DNA of 64,000 bases, taken from JBQLZQ01 sp052168355. GTDB lineage: Bacteria; Pseudomonadota; Alphaproteobacteria; DSM-16000; Inquilinaceae. The notes beneath the pieces are model-generated. The model did not search any database. It was given only the letters and a program-made list of their open reading frames with translations, and was not told the DNA's origin. Both the position numbers and the translations under genes were made by a program. Location of the stretch: NCBI GenBank assembly GCA_052168355.1, contig JBQLZQ010000006.1, forward strand, positions 1-64,000. The letters run 5' to 3'. Each line of letters starts with the position of its first letter. The first letter of the stretch is position 1. Below, piece by piece: positions 44,625 through 55,400 of the stretch.

Positions 44625-47129
44625 ATGCGTATTGCCGGTCGGTATACGGCGCTGATCGGATTTGCCCTTGTCGCGGTCATGGCGCCGGTGCCGGCAGGCG
44701 CGCAGGAGGGCGGCCTGACCCTGCCCGATGGCCAGGGGCTGATCGCCGCCGGTCTGATCGCGGTCATTGCCCTGGTCATGCTGGCGTGGCTGCGCCGCAG
44801 CCTGACCCGGCAAACCCTGAGGGCGGACCATTTCAGGGCCGAGACCGGCCGGCTGGAAGCGTTCATGGCGTCCTCGCCGGAAGCGTTTTGCGGCTGGAGC
44901 GCCACGGGCGCCACCGCCGTCTCGGATACGTTCCTGGAGCTTTTGGGCGTCGAGCGGATCGAGGTGCTGGAAGACCTGGAAAACGCCCTCGGCCCCAGCG
45001 ACGCGGCGGCCCTGCATGGCGCCTTTGCCCGGCTGCGGGAAACCGGCAAGGGTTTTCGCATGGTCGTCGATACCGCCGACGGCCGGCGTCGCCTTCAGGT
45101 CACCGGCCGGCGCGGCGAATCGGTGCAGAGCGCCGAGCGGTTCGACGTGCTGTGGCTGGCCGATGTCACCGACTATGAATCGACCATCGCCCGACAGGAC
45201 CGTCACCTCGCCGACCGGGACGAAATCCGCTCCGAACTTCTGGCCATGCTCGACACCTTGCCGGTGCCGGTCTGGCTGCGCCGGCCCGATCTTGGCCTCC
45301 ATTGGGTCAACCGGGCCTACGCCGAGGCCCTGGATGCCGACGGTCAACAGGCCGTCCTGTCCGAGCAGATCGAGATCGCCGGCACAACCATCGACGCGGA
45401 TGGGCGGGGGCTGGCGGTCCGCGCCCAAAGGCTCGGTCAGCCCCAAAGCGATCGGCGTCACATCGTCGTCCGGGGGGAACGCCGCCTGCTGGCCCTGACC
45501 GAACAGCCCTTGAGCCGCGTGGTGACGGAAGGGCTGGTGGCCGGATACGCCGTCGACGAAACTCCGTTGGAGGAATTGCGCGCCGAACTGCAGCGGCATG
45601 TCGATGCTCACGCCGAGGTTCTGGAACAGCTCCGCTCGGCCATCGCCATCTACGGTCCGGACAAACGCCTGAAATTCTATAACCAGCCCTATGTCAGCCT
45701 GTGGGGGCTGGACGAAGGATGGCTGGAGACCCAGCCGACGCTGAACGAAGTTCTGGAGGATCTGAGGGCCCGCCGCCGCCTGCCCGAATTCATCAGCTTC
45801 CCGGACTTCAAGAAGGACCAGCTGGATCAGTTCACCAGCCTGATCGAAAGCCGGGAAGATCTGGTCCACCTGCCCGACGGCACCACCCTGCGCGAGGTCG
45901 TGACGCCGCACCCGTTCGGCGGGTTGCTGATCGTCCAGGAGGATGTGACCAGCGGCTTGGCGCTGGAACGGAACTACAACACGCTGATGGCGGTCCAAAG
46001 GGAAAGCCTCGACAATCTTGCCGAAGGCATTGCCGTATTCGGAAGCGACGGGCGCCTGCGGCTCAGCAATCCGGCCTTCGCCAAGATCTGGGATCTGGAT
46101 CCGGAGGATCTGGCCGGTCATCCGCATATCAGCGAGATCCTGGACAAGAACCGGCGCTTTTATCCCGATACCGGCGCGTGGGAAACGCAGCGCACCGCCA
46201 TGGTCGCCGAGGCGCTGAGCCGCGAGGCCGACCACGGACGGTTGGAACGCGCCGACGGGTCCGTCCTGGAATACGCCTCGGTGCCGTTGCCGGACGGCGC
46301 CGTGCTGAACAGCTTCCTGGACGTTACCGACAGCGTCCGGGTCGAACAGGCGCTCCGCGCCAGCAACGAGGCGCTGGAAACCGCCGACCGGTTGAAGTCG
46401 GAATTCATCGCCAACGTGTCTTACCAGCTCCGCACCCCGCTCAACGCGATCATGGGGTTCGCCGAAATCCTCAACAACCAGTATTTCGGCCCGCTCAACG
46501 AGCGGCAGGCGGAATACACCGGCAGCGTGGTCGAGGCGTCCAAGCGTCTGTTGGCCCTTATCAACGACATTCTGGATCTGGCGACCATCGAGGCCGGCTA
46601 CATGGCGCTGGAGCCAAAGCCGGTCGATGTCGAGGCATTGATCCGCAGCGTCTACGATCTATCCCATGAATGGGCCGGCAAGCAGGATCTGCGCCTGCGG
46701 ATGGAATGCGAGCCGGATGTCGGCATCATCGAGGCCGATGGACGCCGCCTCAAGCAGGCCTTGTTCAATCTGGTCAGCAACGCCGTCAGGTTCACACCGC
46801 CCGGTGGCGATATCATCCTGGCCGCGCAGCGCCGGGACGACCAGGTGCGGCTGATCGTTTCCGATACCGGTATCGGCATTCCCGAGGCCGATCAGGAGCG
46901 GGTGTTCGGCCGGTTCGAAAAGGCCAACGCCCAGCACAGCCATGGCGGCGTGGGCCTGGGGCTGGCCCTGGTCAAGAGCTTCGTTGAACTGCATGGCGGC
47001 CATCTGGAGATGGAATCCCGGTCCGATACCGGCACCCGCGTGTCTTGCGTGCTGCCCATACGCGCCGCCCGCCGCGACGACGCGCCCCCCGACCTTCTGC
47101 CCGACCGGCGCACCGCCACGGGCGGCTGA
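44625..47129 (+). CDS. divL: DivL-type PAS-domain pseudo-histidine kinase
   Basis: About 834 residues. An N-terminal hydrophobic stretch (about 7-26) and a membrane helix (about 40-56) are followed by several PAS-like regions (about 75-185, 200-300, 330-440, 455-570). The dimerisation domain has FIANVSYQLRTPLNAIMGFAEIL, where the phospho-acceptor His is replaced by Tyr (residue 600; codon TAC 46422-46424). The ATPase domain keeps NLVSNAVRF, DTGIGI and GGVGLGLALVKSF. This Tyr substitution and layout are those of Caulobacter DivL, which controls CckA and cell-cycle progression by binding DivK. The start is uncertain (GTG 44607 or ATG 44625). It follows ahcY by about 150 nt. Confidence 0.88.
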   Translation: MRIAGRYTALIGFALVAVMAPVPAGAQEGGLTLPDGQGLIAAGLIAVIALVMLAWLRRSLTRQTLRADHFRAETGRLEAFMASSPEAFCGWSATGATAVSDTFLELLGVERIEVLEDLENALGPSDAAALHGAFARLRETGKGFRMVVDTADGRRRLQVTGRRGESVQSAERFDVLWLADVTDYESTIARQDRHLADRDEIRSELLAMLDTLPVPVWLRRPDLGLHWVNRAYAEALDADGQQAVLSEQIEIAGTTIDADGRGLAVRAQRLGQPQSDRRHIVVRGERRLLALTEQPLSRVVTEGLVAGYAVDETPLEELRAELQRHVDAHAEVLEQLRSAIAIYGPDKRLKFYNQPYVSLWGLDEGWLETQPTLNEVLEDLRARRRLPEFISFPDFKKDQLDQFTSLIESREDLVHLPDGTTLREVVTPHPFGGLLIVQEDVTSGLALERNYNTLMAVQRESLDNLAEGIAVFGSDGRLRLSNPAFAKIWDLDPEDLAGHPHISEILDKNRRFYPDTGAWETQRTAMVAEALSREADHGRLERADGSVLEYASVPLPDGAVLNSFLDVTDSVRVEQALRASNEALETADRLKSEFIANVSYQLRTPLNAIMGFAEILNNQYFGPLNERQAEYTGSVVEASKRLLALINDILDLATIEAGYMALEPKPVDVEALIRSVYDLSHEWAGKQDLRLRMECEPDVGIIEADGRRLKQALFNLVSNAVRFTPPGGDIILAAQRRDDQVRLIVSDTGIGIPEADQERVFGRFEKANAQHSHGGVGLGLALVKSFVELHGGHLEMESRSDTGTRVSCVLPIRAARRDDAPPDLLPDRRTATGG

Positions 47130-47159
47130 TCGGCCCGCTGTGAACCCTGGTATGACGCC

Positions 47160-48179
47160 TCAAGGCGCTTCGGGGACGCCCTTGGTGGTCGAATACTCGA
47201 AATGCAGGACCTCGCCCGGATGGGCCAGCGGGAAGATGGCGTGCGCCGCGGCGGCGGCTTCGGCGAACCCGGTCAGGATCAGCTTCAGCTTGTGGGGATA
47301 GGTGGCGATATCGCCGATGGCGAAGATCGCCGGGGCGTTGGTCGCCGATGTCGACTGATCGATGGCGATGTGATTGTGGTCCAGGTTCAGGCCCCACTCG
47401 GCGATCGGCCCCAGGTTCATCGACAGGCCGAAGAAGGCCAGCAGCGCATCGGCCTCCAGCCGCCGTGTGTCGCCGTCGAGGGTCTGGACCATGACCGCGT
47501 CGAGAACGCTGCCCGTGCCCTCCAGCCCGGCAAGCTGATAGGGCACCACCAGCTCCACCTTCCCGGCCTCGGCCAGGGCGTGCAGCTTGGCCACGCTGTC
47601 GGGCGCGCCGCGAAACTTCGGCCGTCGGTGCACGACATAGATTGTGGCGGCGATGTCGGCCAGCAGGATGGCCCAGTCCAAAGCGCTGTCGCCGCCGCCG
47701 GCCACCACCACGCGCTTTCCCCGGAACGCCTCGGGCCGCTGCACCGTGTAGAACACGCTGTGCCCCTCGAAGGCCTCGATGCCCGGCAGGGGGGGACGGT
47801 TGGGACCGAAGGCGCCGACCCCGGCGGCCACGATCACCGCCCGCGCCTCGACGACGGTGCCGGTCGACGTCGTCAGGCGCCAGCCGCCGCCGTCGAGCGG
47901 CGACAGCGTTTCCACCCGCTGGCCCAGATGGTAGACCGGATCGAACGGCGCGGCCTGCTCGGTCAACCGGTCGATCAGCTCCACCGCGCCGATCCGCGGA
48001 TAGCCCGGAATGTCGAAGATCGGTTTTTCCGGGTACAGCGCGGCGCACTGCCCGCCGGCCACGTCCAGCGCGTCGATCACATGACATTTCATCCGCAGCA
48101 TGCCGCACTCGAACACGGCGAACAGGCCAACCGGCCCGGCCCCGACGATGGCGACATCGGTCTGGTGGTGCGACGGCAT
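47160..48179 (-). CDS. Ferredoxin/flavodoxin-NADP reductase (thioredoxin-reductase type)
   Basis: 339-residue flavoenzyme with two dinucleotide-binding folds: FAD motif VAIVGAGPVGLFAVFECGM at residues 9-27 and NADPH motif VVVAGGGDSALDWAI around 155-169, followed by the HRRPKFRG basic patch. It lacks the CxxC of thioredoxin reductase, as in the YumC-type ferredoxin-NADP reductases. The C-terminal IFAIGDIATYPHKLKLILTGFAEAA is a typical FAD end. ATG 48179 begins just before the FAD motif. It would pair with FdxA or flavodoxin in electron transfer; this is an inference. Convergent with divL. Confidence 0.9.
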   Translation of the reverse strand: MPSHHQTDVAIVGAGPVGLFAVFECGMLRMKCHVIDALDVAGGQCAALYPEKPIFDIPGYPRIGAVELIDRLTEQAAPFDPVYHLGQRVETLSPLDGGGWRLTTSTGTVVEARAVIVAAGVGAFGPNRPPLPGIEAFEGHSVFYTVQRPEAFRGKRVVVAGGGDSALDWAILLADIAATIYVVHRRPKFRGAPDSVAKLHALAEAGKVELVVPYQLAGLEGTGSVLDAVMVQTLDGDTRRLEADALLAFFGLSMNLGPIAEWGLNLDHNHIAIDQSTSATNAPAIFAIGDIATYPHKLKLILTGFAEAAAAAHAIFPLAHPGEVLHFEYSTTKGVPEAP

Positions 48180-48291
48180 GATGTAGATCCTTCGTGGCGT
48201 TTGGACCCAGCACATACCCCGAACCGCCCGCCCTGCCAAGGTCGCGGGTTGCCGCTTGCGCGTCGCGCCGGGATGGCGACAATCGCGGCCC

Positions 48292-48765
48292 ATGGGCCAT
48301 CTGCGTATCGATCTCCCCGACGAAGCGGCGACCGCGGCGCTTGCGGCCCGGCTTGCCGGTCGCCTGCGCCGGGGCGACGTCATCGCGCTGGGCGGCGATC
48401 TGGGGGCCGGTAAGACGGCCTTTGCCCGGGCGTTGATCGGCACCATGGCTGGTGCGGCGGTCGAGGTGCCTAGCCCTACTTTCACCCTGGTCCAGGCCTA
48501 CGACCTGCCGGCCGGGACCGTATACCATTTCGACCTCTATCGGCTGACGGCGCCGGACGAGGTGGTGGAACTGGGCTGGGACGACGCGCGGGCCGACGGC
48601 ATCGTGCTGGTCGAATGGCCCGACCGGCTGGGCCCGCTGGTGCCCGGGGATCGCCTGGATCTGGATCTCGCCTTCGCCGCCGATCCGGCCGCCCAACCCA
48701 ACCGGCGCACGGCTACACTCACCGGCCACGGCATCTGGGCTGGCCGGCTGACGGGTCTGGCATGA
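48292..48765 (+). CDS. tsaE: TsaE, tRNA threonylcarbamoyladenosine biosynthesis ATPase
   Basis: 157 residues. Component of the TsaBDE complex that makes t6A37 in tRNAs reading ANN codons. P-loop GGDLGAGKT (about residues 35-43), switch VPSPTFTLVQAY, and the HFDLYRL and IVLVEWPDRLG motifs are conserved. ATG 48292 is chosen; the longer frame adds a non-conserved stretch. The stop overlaps the next start by 4 nt (ATGA). First of a five-gene run with the nucleotidyltransferase, addB, addA and trxA. Confidence 0.94.
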   Translation: MGHLRIDLPDEAATAALAARLAGRLRRGDVIALGGDLGAGKTAFARALIGTMAGAAVEVPSPTFTLVQAYDLPAGTVYHFDLYRLTAPDEVVELGWDDARADGIVLVEWPDRLGPLVPGDRLDLDLAFAADPAAQPNRRTATLTGHGIWAGRLTGLA

Positions 48766-49493
48766 CCGCCGGCGCGGCGTCTCCGGACCGGGCCATGATC
48801 CTGGCCGCCGGCCTTGGCACCCGGATGCGGCCACTGTCCGCCGACCGGCCGAAACCCCTGGTCGAGGTGGCCGGGCGGGCGCTCATCGATCACGTGCTCG
48901 ACCGGTTCCAGGCGTTCGGCGTCGGCCGCGTCGTGGTCAACACCCATCATCATGCCGAACGGCTGGAAGCGCATCTGGCAAGCCGTGCGTCGCCCGCCAT
49001 CGCCATCTCCCGCGAAACCGACCGGTTGGAGACGGGCGGCGGGGTGCGCCGGGCCCTGCCGCTTCTGGGACCGGGGCCGTTCTTTGTCGCCAATGCCGAT
49101 GCGCTGTGGCGGGATGGGACGGCGTCCGCGCTGGCCCGTCTGGCAGGCGCCTGGGAAGACGGGCGCATGGACGGCCTGCTGCTGCTGGTGCCCACGGCGC
49201 GGGCCGTCGGCGCCGACGGCGCGGGCGATTTCGATCTGGCGCCGGACGACCGCCTGGTCCGGCGGGTGCCCGGCGTGCCGGCCCCTTACGTCTATGGCGG
49301 CGTTCACATCACCCATCCGCGCCTGTTCGAAGATGCGCCCGACGGTGCCTTTTCGCTCAACCTGCTTTGGGACCGGGCCCTGGCCGAAGGCCGGCTCCAT
49401 GGGCTTGTCCATGACGGCGCCTGGCATCATGTGGGCAACCCCGCCGCCGTGGCCGTCGCCACCGCGGCGCTGACCGGCGCGGCGGTGCCGTGA
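48762..49493 (+). CDS. Sugar nucleotidyltransferase (MurU-like)
   Basis: 243-residue nucleotidyltransferase with the signature AMILAAGLGTRMRPLSADRPKPLVEVAGRALI at the N-terminus, then FFVANADALW for metal and product binding, and the late WHHVGNP motif. The family includes MurU, which makes UDP-MurNAc from MurNAc-1-phosphate in cell-wall recycling; the adjacent amgK kinase that pairs with murU in many species is absent next to it, since tsaE and addB flank it. The assignment is therefore to the family and not to a certain substrate. Overlaps of 4 nt with tsaE and addB show coupling. Confidence 0.87.
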   Translation: MTAGAASPDRAMILAAGLGTRMRPLSADRPKPLVEVAGRALIDHVLDRFQAFGVGRVVVNTHHHAERLEAHLASRASPAIAISRETDRLETGGGVRRALPLLGPGPFFVANADALWRDGTASALARLAGAWEDGRMDGLLLLVPTARAVGADGAGDFDLAPDDRLVRRVPGVPAPYVYGGVHITHPRLFEDAPDGAFSLNLLWDRALAEGRLHGLVHDGAWHHVGNPAAVAVATAALTGAAVP

Positions 49494-52471
49494 GCGCCCG
49501 CGTCTTCACCATCCCGGCCGGTCAGCCCTTTGTCGACGTGTTGGCCCAGGGCATTCTGGACCGGGCCGGCGACGATCCCCTGGCGCTCAGCGCGTACACC
49601 CTGCTGCTGCCCACCCGCCGCGCCTGTCGCAGCCTGCGCGACGCCTTTCTGCGCCGCGCCGACGGGCGGCCCCTGCTGCTGCCCCGGATGAGCCCCATCG
49701 GCGATATCGACGACGACACGATGGGCCTGGATCCTGATTCGCCGTCGGGGCGGGGAGACGGGTTGGATCTGCCGCCGACCATCGGCGGTTTGCGCCGGCA
49801 GCTGCTTCTGGCCCGCCTGATCATGGCCAGGATCGAACCCGCGGCGACGCCCGATCAGGCGGTGCGCCTGGCCGCCGATCTGGCCGACCTGATCGACCGG
49901 GTCCAGACCGAGGGGTTGAGCTTCGACGGCCTGGCCGGTCTGGTGCCCGAGGATCTGGCCCGGCACTGGCAGGAAACGCTGGAATTCCTGACCATCGTCA
50001 CCCGGCACTGGCCCGACATCCTGGCCGCCGAGGGCGCGCTGGATCCGGCCGAGCGGCGCAACCGGGTGCTCAGCGCCCAGGCCGAAGCCTGGCGGGCCCA
50101 GCCGCCGTCCCTGCCGGTGATCGCCGCCGGGTCCACCGGCAGCATCCCGGCCACCGCCGAACTGCTCGACGTCATTGCCGGCCTGCCGGCGGGCGCCGTT
50201 GTCCTGCCGGGGCTCGACGCCGATTTGGACGAGGAAAGCTGGCAGGCGCTCGACGAAGGGCATCCGCAATACGGCATGCGCCAGCTTTTGGCCAAGCTGG
50301 GGGTGGGGCGCGACGCCGTCGCGCTGTGGCCGGTTTCGACGGCGGACTACGCCTCCGGGCCTCGGCGCGCCCGCCTGATCGGCGAGATCATGCGGCCGGC
50401 CGCAACCAGCGACCGGTGGCGCGCGCCGTCGGATCTCGGCGCCGATGCCCTGGCTGACCTCAGCCGCGTCGACTGCCCGACCCAGCAGGACGAGGCGGGG
50501 ACCATCGCCCTGCTGCTGCGCGGCGTCCTGGAAACGCCCGGCGCGACGGCGGCCCTCGTGACGCCGGACCGCGCGCTGGCCCGCCGGGTGGCCCAGGCGC
50601 TCGGTCGCTGGGGCGTGGCGGTGGACGACAGCGGCGGCCTTCCCCTTGCCGGCACCCCCGTCGGCGCCTTTCTCCGCCTGGCCGCCGATTGCGCCCTGCA
50701 GCGGGCGGCCCCGCTCGCGCTGCTTTCCCTGCTCAAGCATCCGCTGGCCGCCGGCGGCCTGGCGCCCGCCCGGTTCCGGGACACTGTCCGGCGGCTGGAG
50801 CATGTGGCGCTGCGGGGCCCGCGCCCGGCACCCGGCTTTGCCGGCGTCGCCGCCGCCGTCGAGGCGGCGTCGGCGGATCGGATCGACGCCGCCGGCAGGC
50901 GTGCGCTGACCGGGTGGCTTCGCGATCTCGGGGCGCTGGCCGATCCGTTCCTGTCCCTGATCGCCGATCCCGGCGCGGAATTCGGCGATCTGTTGCGGGC
51001 GCATGTGGCGTTTGCCGAAGCGCTGGCCGCGACCGACGCCGATACGGGCGCGGCGTCCCTGTGGCGCCACGACGACGGCGAGGCCCTGGCCGGCTTCGTC
51101 GCCGAGCTGGCGGCCGCCGCCGCCGATCTCCCGCCCCTGGATGGCCGCCACTATCCGGCTGCGTTCGATGCCCTGCTGGCCGGCCGGGTGTTGCGTCCGC
51201 GCCATGGCGACCATCCGCGGCTGGCCATCTGGGGACCGCTGGAGGCGCGGCTTCAGGCGGCCGATCTGATCGTTCTGGGGGGCCTCAACGAAGGCACCTG
51301 GCCGGCCGAACCGGAAGCCGATCCGTGGATGTCGCGGCCGATGCGCGCCGCCTTCGGCCTGCCGGCGCCCGAACGCCGGGTCGGCCTGGCGGCCCATGAT
51401 TTCGCCCAGTTGGCGGCGGCCCCCCGGGTGGTCCTGACCCGGTCCGAACGGGTCGACGGGTCCCCCACCGTACCGTCGCGCTGGCTTCTGCGTCTGGCCA
51501 CCATGCTGGACGGGGCGGGGCTGACGCTGGCGCCGGCCCCGGTGCCGTTGGCCTGGGCGCCGGCCCTGGACGCGGCGGACGGGGTGCGCCCCTGGCCGCC
51601 GCCGTCGCCGCGACCGCCCGTCGCCGCCCGGCCGCGGCGCCTGTCGGTCACCCGGATCGGCACCTGGATGGCCGATCCCTATGCGCTGTACGCCGAACAG
51701 ATCCTCAAGCTGCGGCCGGAGCAGGATTTGGAGGCCGATCCGGCGGCGTCAGACCGCGGCATCGTCATCCACCGGGCGCTCAGCGCCTTTGTCGCCGAAT
51801 GGCCCGGCGACCTGCCCGACGACGCCGAGGACCTTCTGCTGGCTCATGGCCGCGAGGCCTTCGGATCGCTGCTTGCCTATCCCGGCGTCCGGGCCTTCTG
51901 GTGGCCGCGGTTCGAAAGCATCGCCCGATGGTTCGTTGCGGTCGAACGGGCGCGTCGGGACGAGGTGCGTCCGGTGGCCGTGGAGGTTGCCGGCCGCCTG
52001 ACCCTGTCCGGTCCGGCCGGCCCCTTCCGCCTGACCGCCGTGGCCGACCGGATCGACCGGCGCCACGATGGAACCCTGGCGCTGATCGACTACAAGACCG
52101 GGCAGGTGCCCAGCCCGGACCAGGTGCAGGCGGGCTTCCAGCCGCAACTGCCGCTCGAGGCGCTGATCGCGGCGGCCGGCGGCTTCGATGGCGTGGCGGC
52201 CGCGACCGTTACGGACCTGGCCTATTGGCGCCTGGCCGGCGGGACCCAGGGCGGGGAGGTAAAGCCGGTCGGTCCAAAATCGAAGGACGGCGCCCTATCC
52301 GATTGGATCGATGACGCCGCCGCCGGGCTCGCCGCCCTTGTCGCGCGCTTCGACGATCCGCAGACCCCTTATCTGTCCCATCCCTGGCCGTCGGCGCGGC
52401 CCCGCCATGCGCCTTACGACCACCTGGCCCGGGTTCTGGAATGGTCGGCCGGTGGGGAGGACGGGGAATGA
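49490..52471 (+). CDS. addB: AddB, double-strand break repair nuclease subunit
   Basis: 993 residues. Partner of AddA in the RecBCD-like helicase-nuclease that processes double-strand breaks for RecA. The degenerate helicase part is N-terminal (TLLLPTRRACRSLRDAF); the C-terminal nuclease domain has VADRIDRR, LIDYKTGQVP and FQPQLPLEA, the metal-binding residues of the RecB-type nuclease. There is no Walker A motif and no cysteine in the C-terminal half, so it lacks the iron-sulfur cluster of Bacillus AddB. GTG 49490 overlaps the upstream gene; addA overlaps its end by 4 nt. Confidence 0.93.
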   Translation: MSARVFTIPAGQPFVDVLAQGILDRAGDDPLALSAYTLLLPTRRACRSLRDAFLRRADGRPLLLPRMSPIGDIDDDTMGLDPDSPSGRGDGLDLPPTIGGLRRQLLLARLIMARIEPAATPDQAVRLAADLADLIDRVQTEGLSFDGLAGLVPEDLARHWQETLEFLTIVTRHWPDILAAEGALDPAERRNRVLSAQAEAWRAQPPSLPVIAAGSTGSIPATAELLDVIAGLPAGAVVLPGLDADLDEESWQALDEGHPQYGMRQLLAKLGVGRDAVALWPVSTADYASGPRRARLIGEIMRPAATSDRWRAPSDLGADALADLSRVDCPTQQDEAGTIALLLRGVLETPGATAALVTPDRALARRVAQALGRWGVAVDDSGGLPLAGTPVGAFLRLAADCALQRAAPLALLSLLKHPLAAGGLAPARFRDTVRRLEHVALRGPRPAPGFAGVAAAVEAASADRIDAAGRRALTGWLRDLGALADPFLSLIADPGAEFGDLLRAHVAFAEALAATDADTGAASLWRHDDGEALAGFVAELAAAAADLPPLDGRHYPAAFDALLAGRVLRPRHGDHPRLAIWGPLEARLQAADLIVLGGLNEGTWPAEPEADPWMSRPMRAAFGLPAPERRVGLAAHDFAQLAAAPRVVLTRSERVDGSPTVPSRWLLRLATMLDGAGLTLAPAPVPLAWAPALDAADGVRPWPPPSPRPPVAARPRRLSVTRIGTWMADPYALYAEQILKLRPEQDLEADPAASDRGIVIHRALSAFVAEWPGDLPDDAEDLLLAHGREAFGSLLAYPGVRAFWWPRFESIARWFVAVERARRDEVRPVAVEVAGRLTLSGPAGPFRLTAVADRIDRRHDGTLALIDYKTGQVPSPDQVQAGFQPQLPLEALIAAAGGFDGVAAATVTDLAYWRLAGGTQGGEVKPVGPKSKDGALSDWIDDAAAGLAALVARFDDPQTPYLSHPWPSARPRHAPYDHLARVLEWSAGGEDGE

Positions 52472-55400
52472 CCGCATCGGGGGCCCTGGCCCGGCCGCTG
52501 TCGCCGGACGTCGCCCAGCGCCGCGCGTCGGATCCCGTCGCCTCGGTCTGGGTCGGGGCGTCGGCCGGTACCGGCAAGACCCGGGTGCTGACCAGCCGGG
52601 TGCTGCGGCTGATGCTGGACGGGGTGCCGCCGGACAGGATCCTGTGCATCACCTTCACCAGGGCGGCGGCGGCCGAGATGAACAACCGCATCCACCGCAC
52701 CCTGGCGCGCTGGGCCATCGCCGACGAGGCGGATCTGGCGCTCGAGCTGGGCGACCTTACCGGCGTGCCGCCCGACGCGGCCCGGACGCTGCGCGCCCGG
52801 CGCCTGTTCGCCGAGGTGCTGGAGACGCCCGGCGGCATGAAGATCCAGACCATCCACGCCTTCTGCCAGTCGCTGCTGCGGCGGTTCCCGCTGGAGGCGG
52901 GGCTGGCGCCCCATTTCAGCCTGATGGACGACCGCAGCGCCGCCGAGCTTCTGGCCGAGGTGCGCGACCGGCTGCTGACCGAGTCGGATTCCGTCCTGGC
53001 CGCCGCACTGGCCGCCATCACCGCCGAGATCCATGAGGACGCGTTCGCCGAGCTGATGGGCGAATTGATGCGCGAACGCGGCCGCCTGGGCCGGATCGCC
53101 GACGCTCATGGCGGGCTGGAGCCGTTGATCGACGCCGTCTACGACCGGCTCGGGGTCGCCCGACACCTGACCGATGCGGCGTTGGTGGACGCCGCGTGCC
53201 GGGACGACGCGTTCGACGGTCCGGCGTTGCGCGCCGCCGCCGAGGCCCTGACCGGCGGGTCCGCCACCGACCGGGTCAGGGGCGCCGGCCTGGCCGCCTG
53301 GCTGGCCGCGACTCCCGTCGACCGGCAGCACGCCCTTTCCGACTACGCTCTTCTGTATCTGAAAAAAGAGGGTGGCGTTCGAGACAAGTTGTTGACCAAA
53401 TCCGTTGCTCAGAAGCATCCGGACGTGGGCGATGCCCTGGCCATCGAGGCCGAACGGCTGTTGCATCTGGCCGACCGGCGCCGGGCCCTGGCCGTGGCCG
53501 GCGCCACGGGCGCTCTGCTCACGGTCGGGATCGCCATGATCCGGCGCTATGCAGCGGCCAAGGCCGGTCGCGCGCTGCTCGATTACGACGATCTCATCAT
53601 GCGGGCGGCCCAATTGCTTCACCGGCCCGGGATCGCGCCCTGGGTGCTGTTCAAGCTCGACGGCGGCATCGACCACGTGCTGGTCGACGAGGCCCAGGAC
53701 ACCAACCCCGAACAATGGCGGGTGATCGCCGCCCTGACGGCCGAGTTCTTCGCCGGTCTGGGCGCCCGCGCCGACCGCGACCGCACCGTCTTTGCCGTCG
53801 GCGACGAAAAACAGTCGATCTTCAGTTTTCAGGGCGCCGACCCCGCCGAATTCGTTCGTATGCGCGATTATTTTGAAGGGCAGGCGGACGCGGCGGAAAA
53901 GGGCTGGCGGCGGGTCGCCCTGGAAACGTCGTTCCGGTCCACCGCCGCGGTGCTGGACGCCGTGGACGCCGTCTTTGCCGAACCGGCGGCGGCCGATGGC
54001 GTGGTTCTGGACGCCGACGCGGTCATCCGCCATCTGGCCCATCGGCGCGGCCAGGGGGGGCTGGTCGAGCTGTGGCCGCCGATCGAGCCCGAAACCAGGG
54101 ACACGCAGGAAGCCTGGGCGCTGCCGACGCGCCAGGGACAGGGTGCCGCCCCTGCCGCGCGACAGGCCGCGATGGTGGCCGCGACCATCGCCGGCTGGCT
54201 GGCCGGCGGCGAACGGCTGGAGGCGCGGGGGCGGACGCTGCGTCCCGGCGATATCCTGATCCTGGTCCGGACCCGAAACGCCTTTGCCATCGAAATGATA
54301 CGCGCGCTTAAGGAAAAAGGCGTGCCGGTGGCCGGCATCGACCGCATCGTGTTGACCCGGCAGCTTGCGGTGATGGATCTGATCGCCCTGGGCCAATTCC
54401 TGCTGCTGCCGGACGACGATCTGACCCTGGCGACGGTGCTCAAGGGGCCGCTGATCGGGCTGGACGAGGACCGTCTGTTCGACCTGGCCCACGGCCGGTC
54501 CGGATCCCTGTGGGCGGCGCTTGGCGCCCGGGCCGCCGCCGATCCCGTCTGCGCCGCCGCCGGCCTTTATCTGCGCGATCTTCTGGCGCGGGTCGATTTC
54601 GTGGCTCCGTACGAGCTGTTGGCCGGGGCGCTGGGGGCGCCGTGCCCGGCCGACCGGATCTCCGGCCGGCGGGCCATGCTGGGCCGGCTGGAGCCCGAGG
54701 CGGAGGATCCGCTCGACGAGTTCCTGTCGCTGGCCCTGGCGTTCGAGGCGGATCACCCGCCGTCGCTCCAGCGCTTTCTCCACTGGATCGCCGCCGCCGA
54801 GGCCGAGGTCAAGCGCGAGGCGGAGCACGGCGGCGCCGACCGGGTGCGGGTCATGACGGTGCACGGGGCCAAGGGGCTGCAGGCGCCGGTGGTGATCCTT
54901 CCCGACACCATGGGAACGCCGACGAAGGTGCCCCGGATCCTGTGGCCGGACAGGGCCGACGGCGTCCCCTTGTGGTCGCCGCGACGGGCCATGGAAGACG
55001 CGGTTTTTCGGGACATCCGCGACCGGGCGGTGCGCCGCCGCGACCAGGAATACCGCCGGCTGCTCTATGTCGCCCTGACCCGGGCCGAAGACCGGCTTTA
55101 TATCGGCGGCTATCGCGGCGTCCAACAGCCTTCGCCGGGCTGCTGGTACGCCCTGTGCCGGGCCGGACTGGACGGGCTGGCGGGGGTGGAGAGCGTGACG
55201 GGCGCCGGCGGCGGCGGGCTGCGCTACACCGTGCCCCAGACCGTGGCGCCGCCGGTTCCGGCGGCGACCGAGGAAACGGCGGCGGTGGGGCGCTTGCCGG
55301 ACTGGGCAGGACGGCCGGCGCCCGCCGAACCGGCCATCGGCCGGCCCCTGACCCCCTCCCGCCCCGAGGGAGAGGAGCCGCCGGTGCGGGCCCCCCTGAC

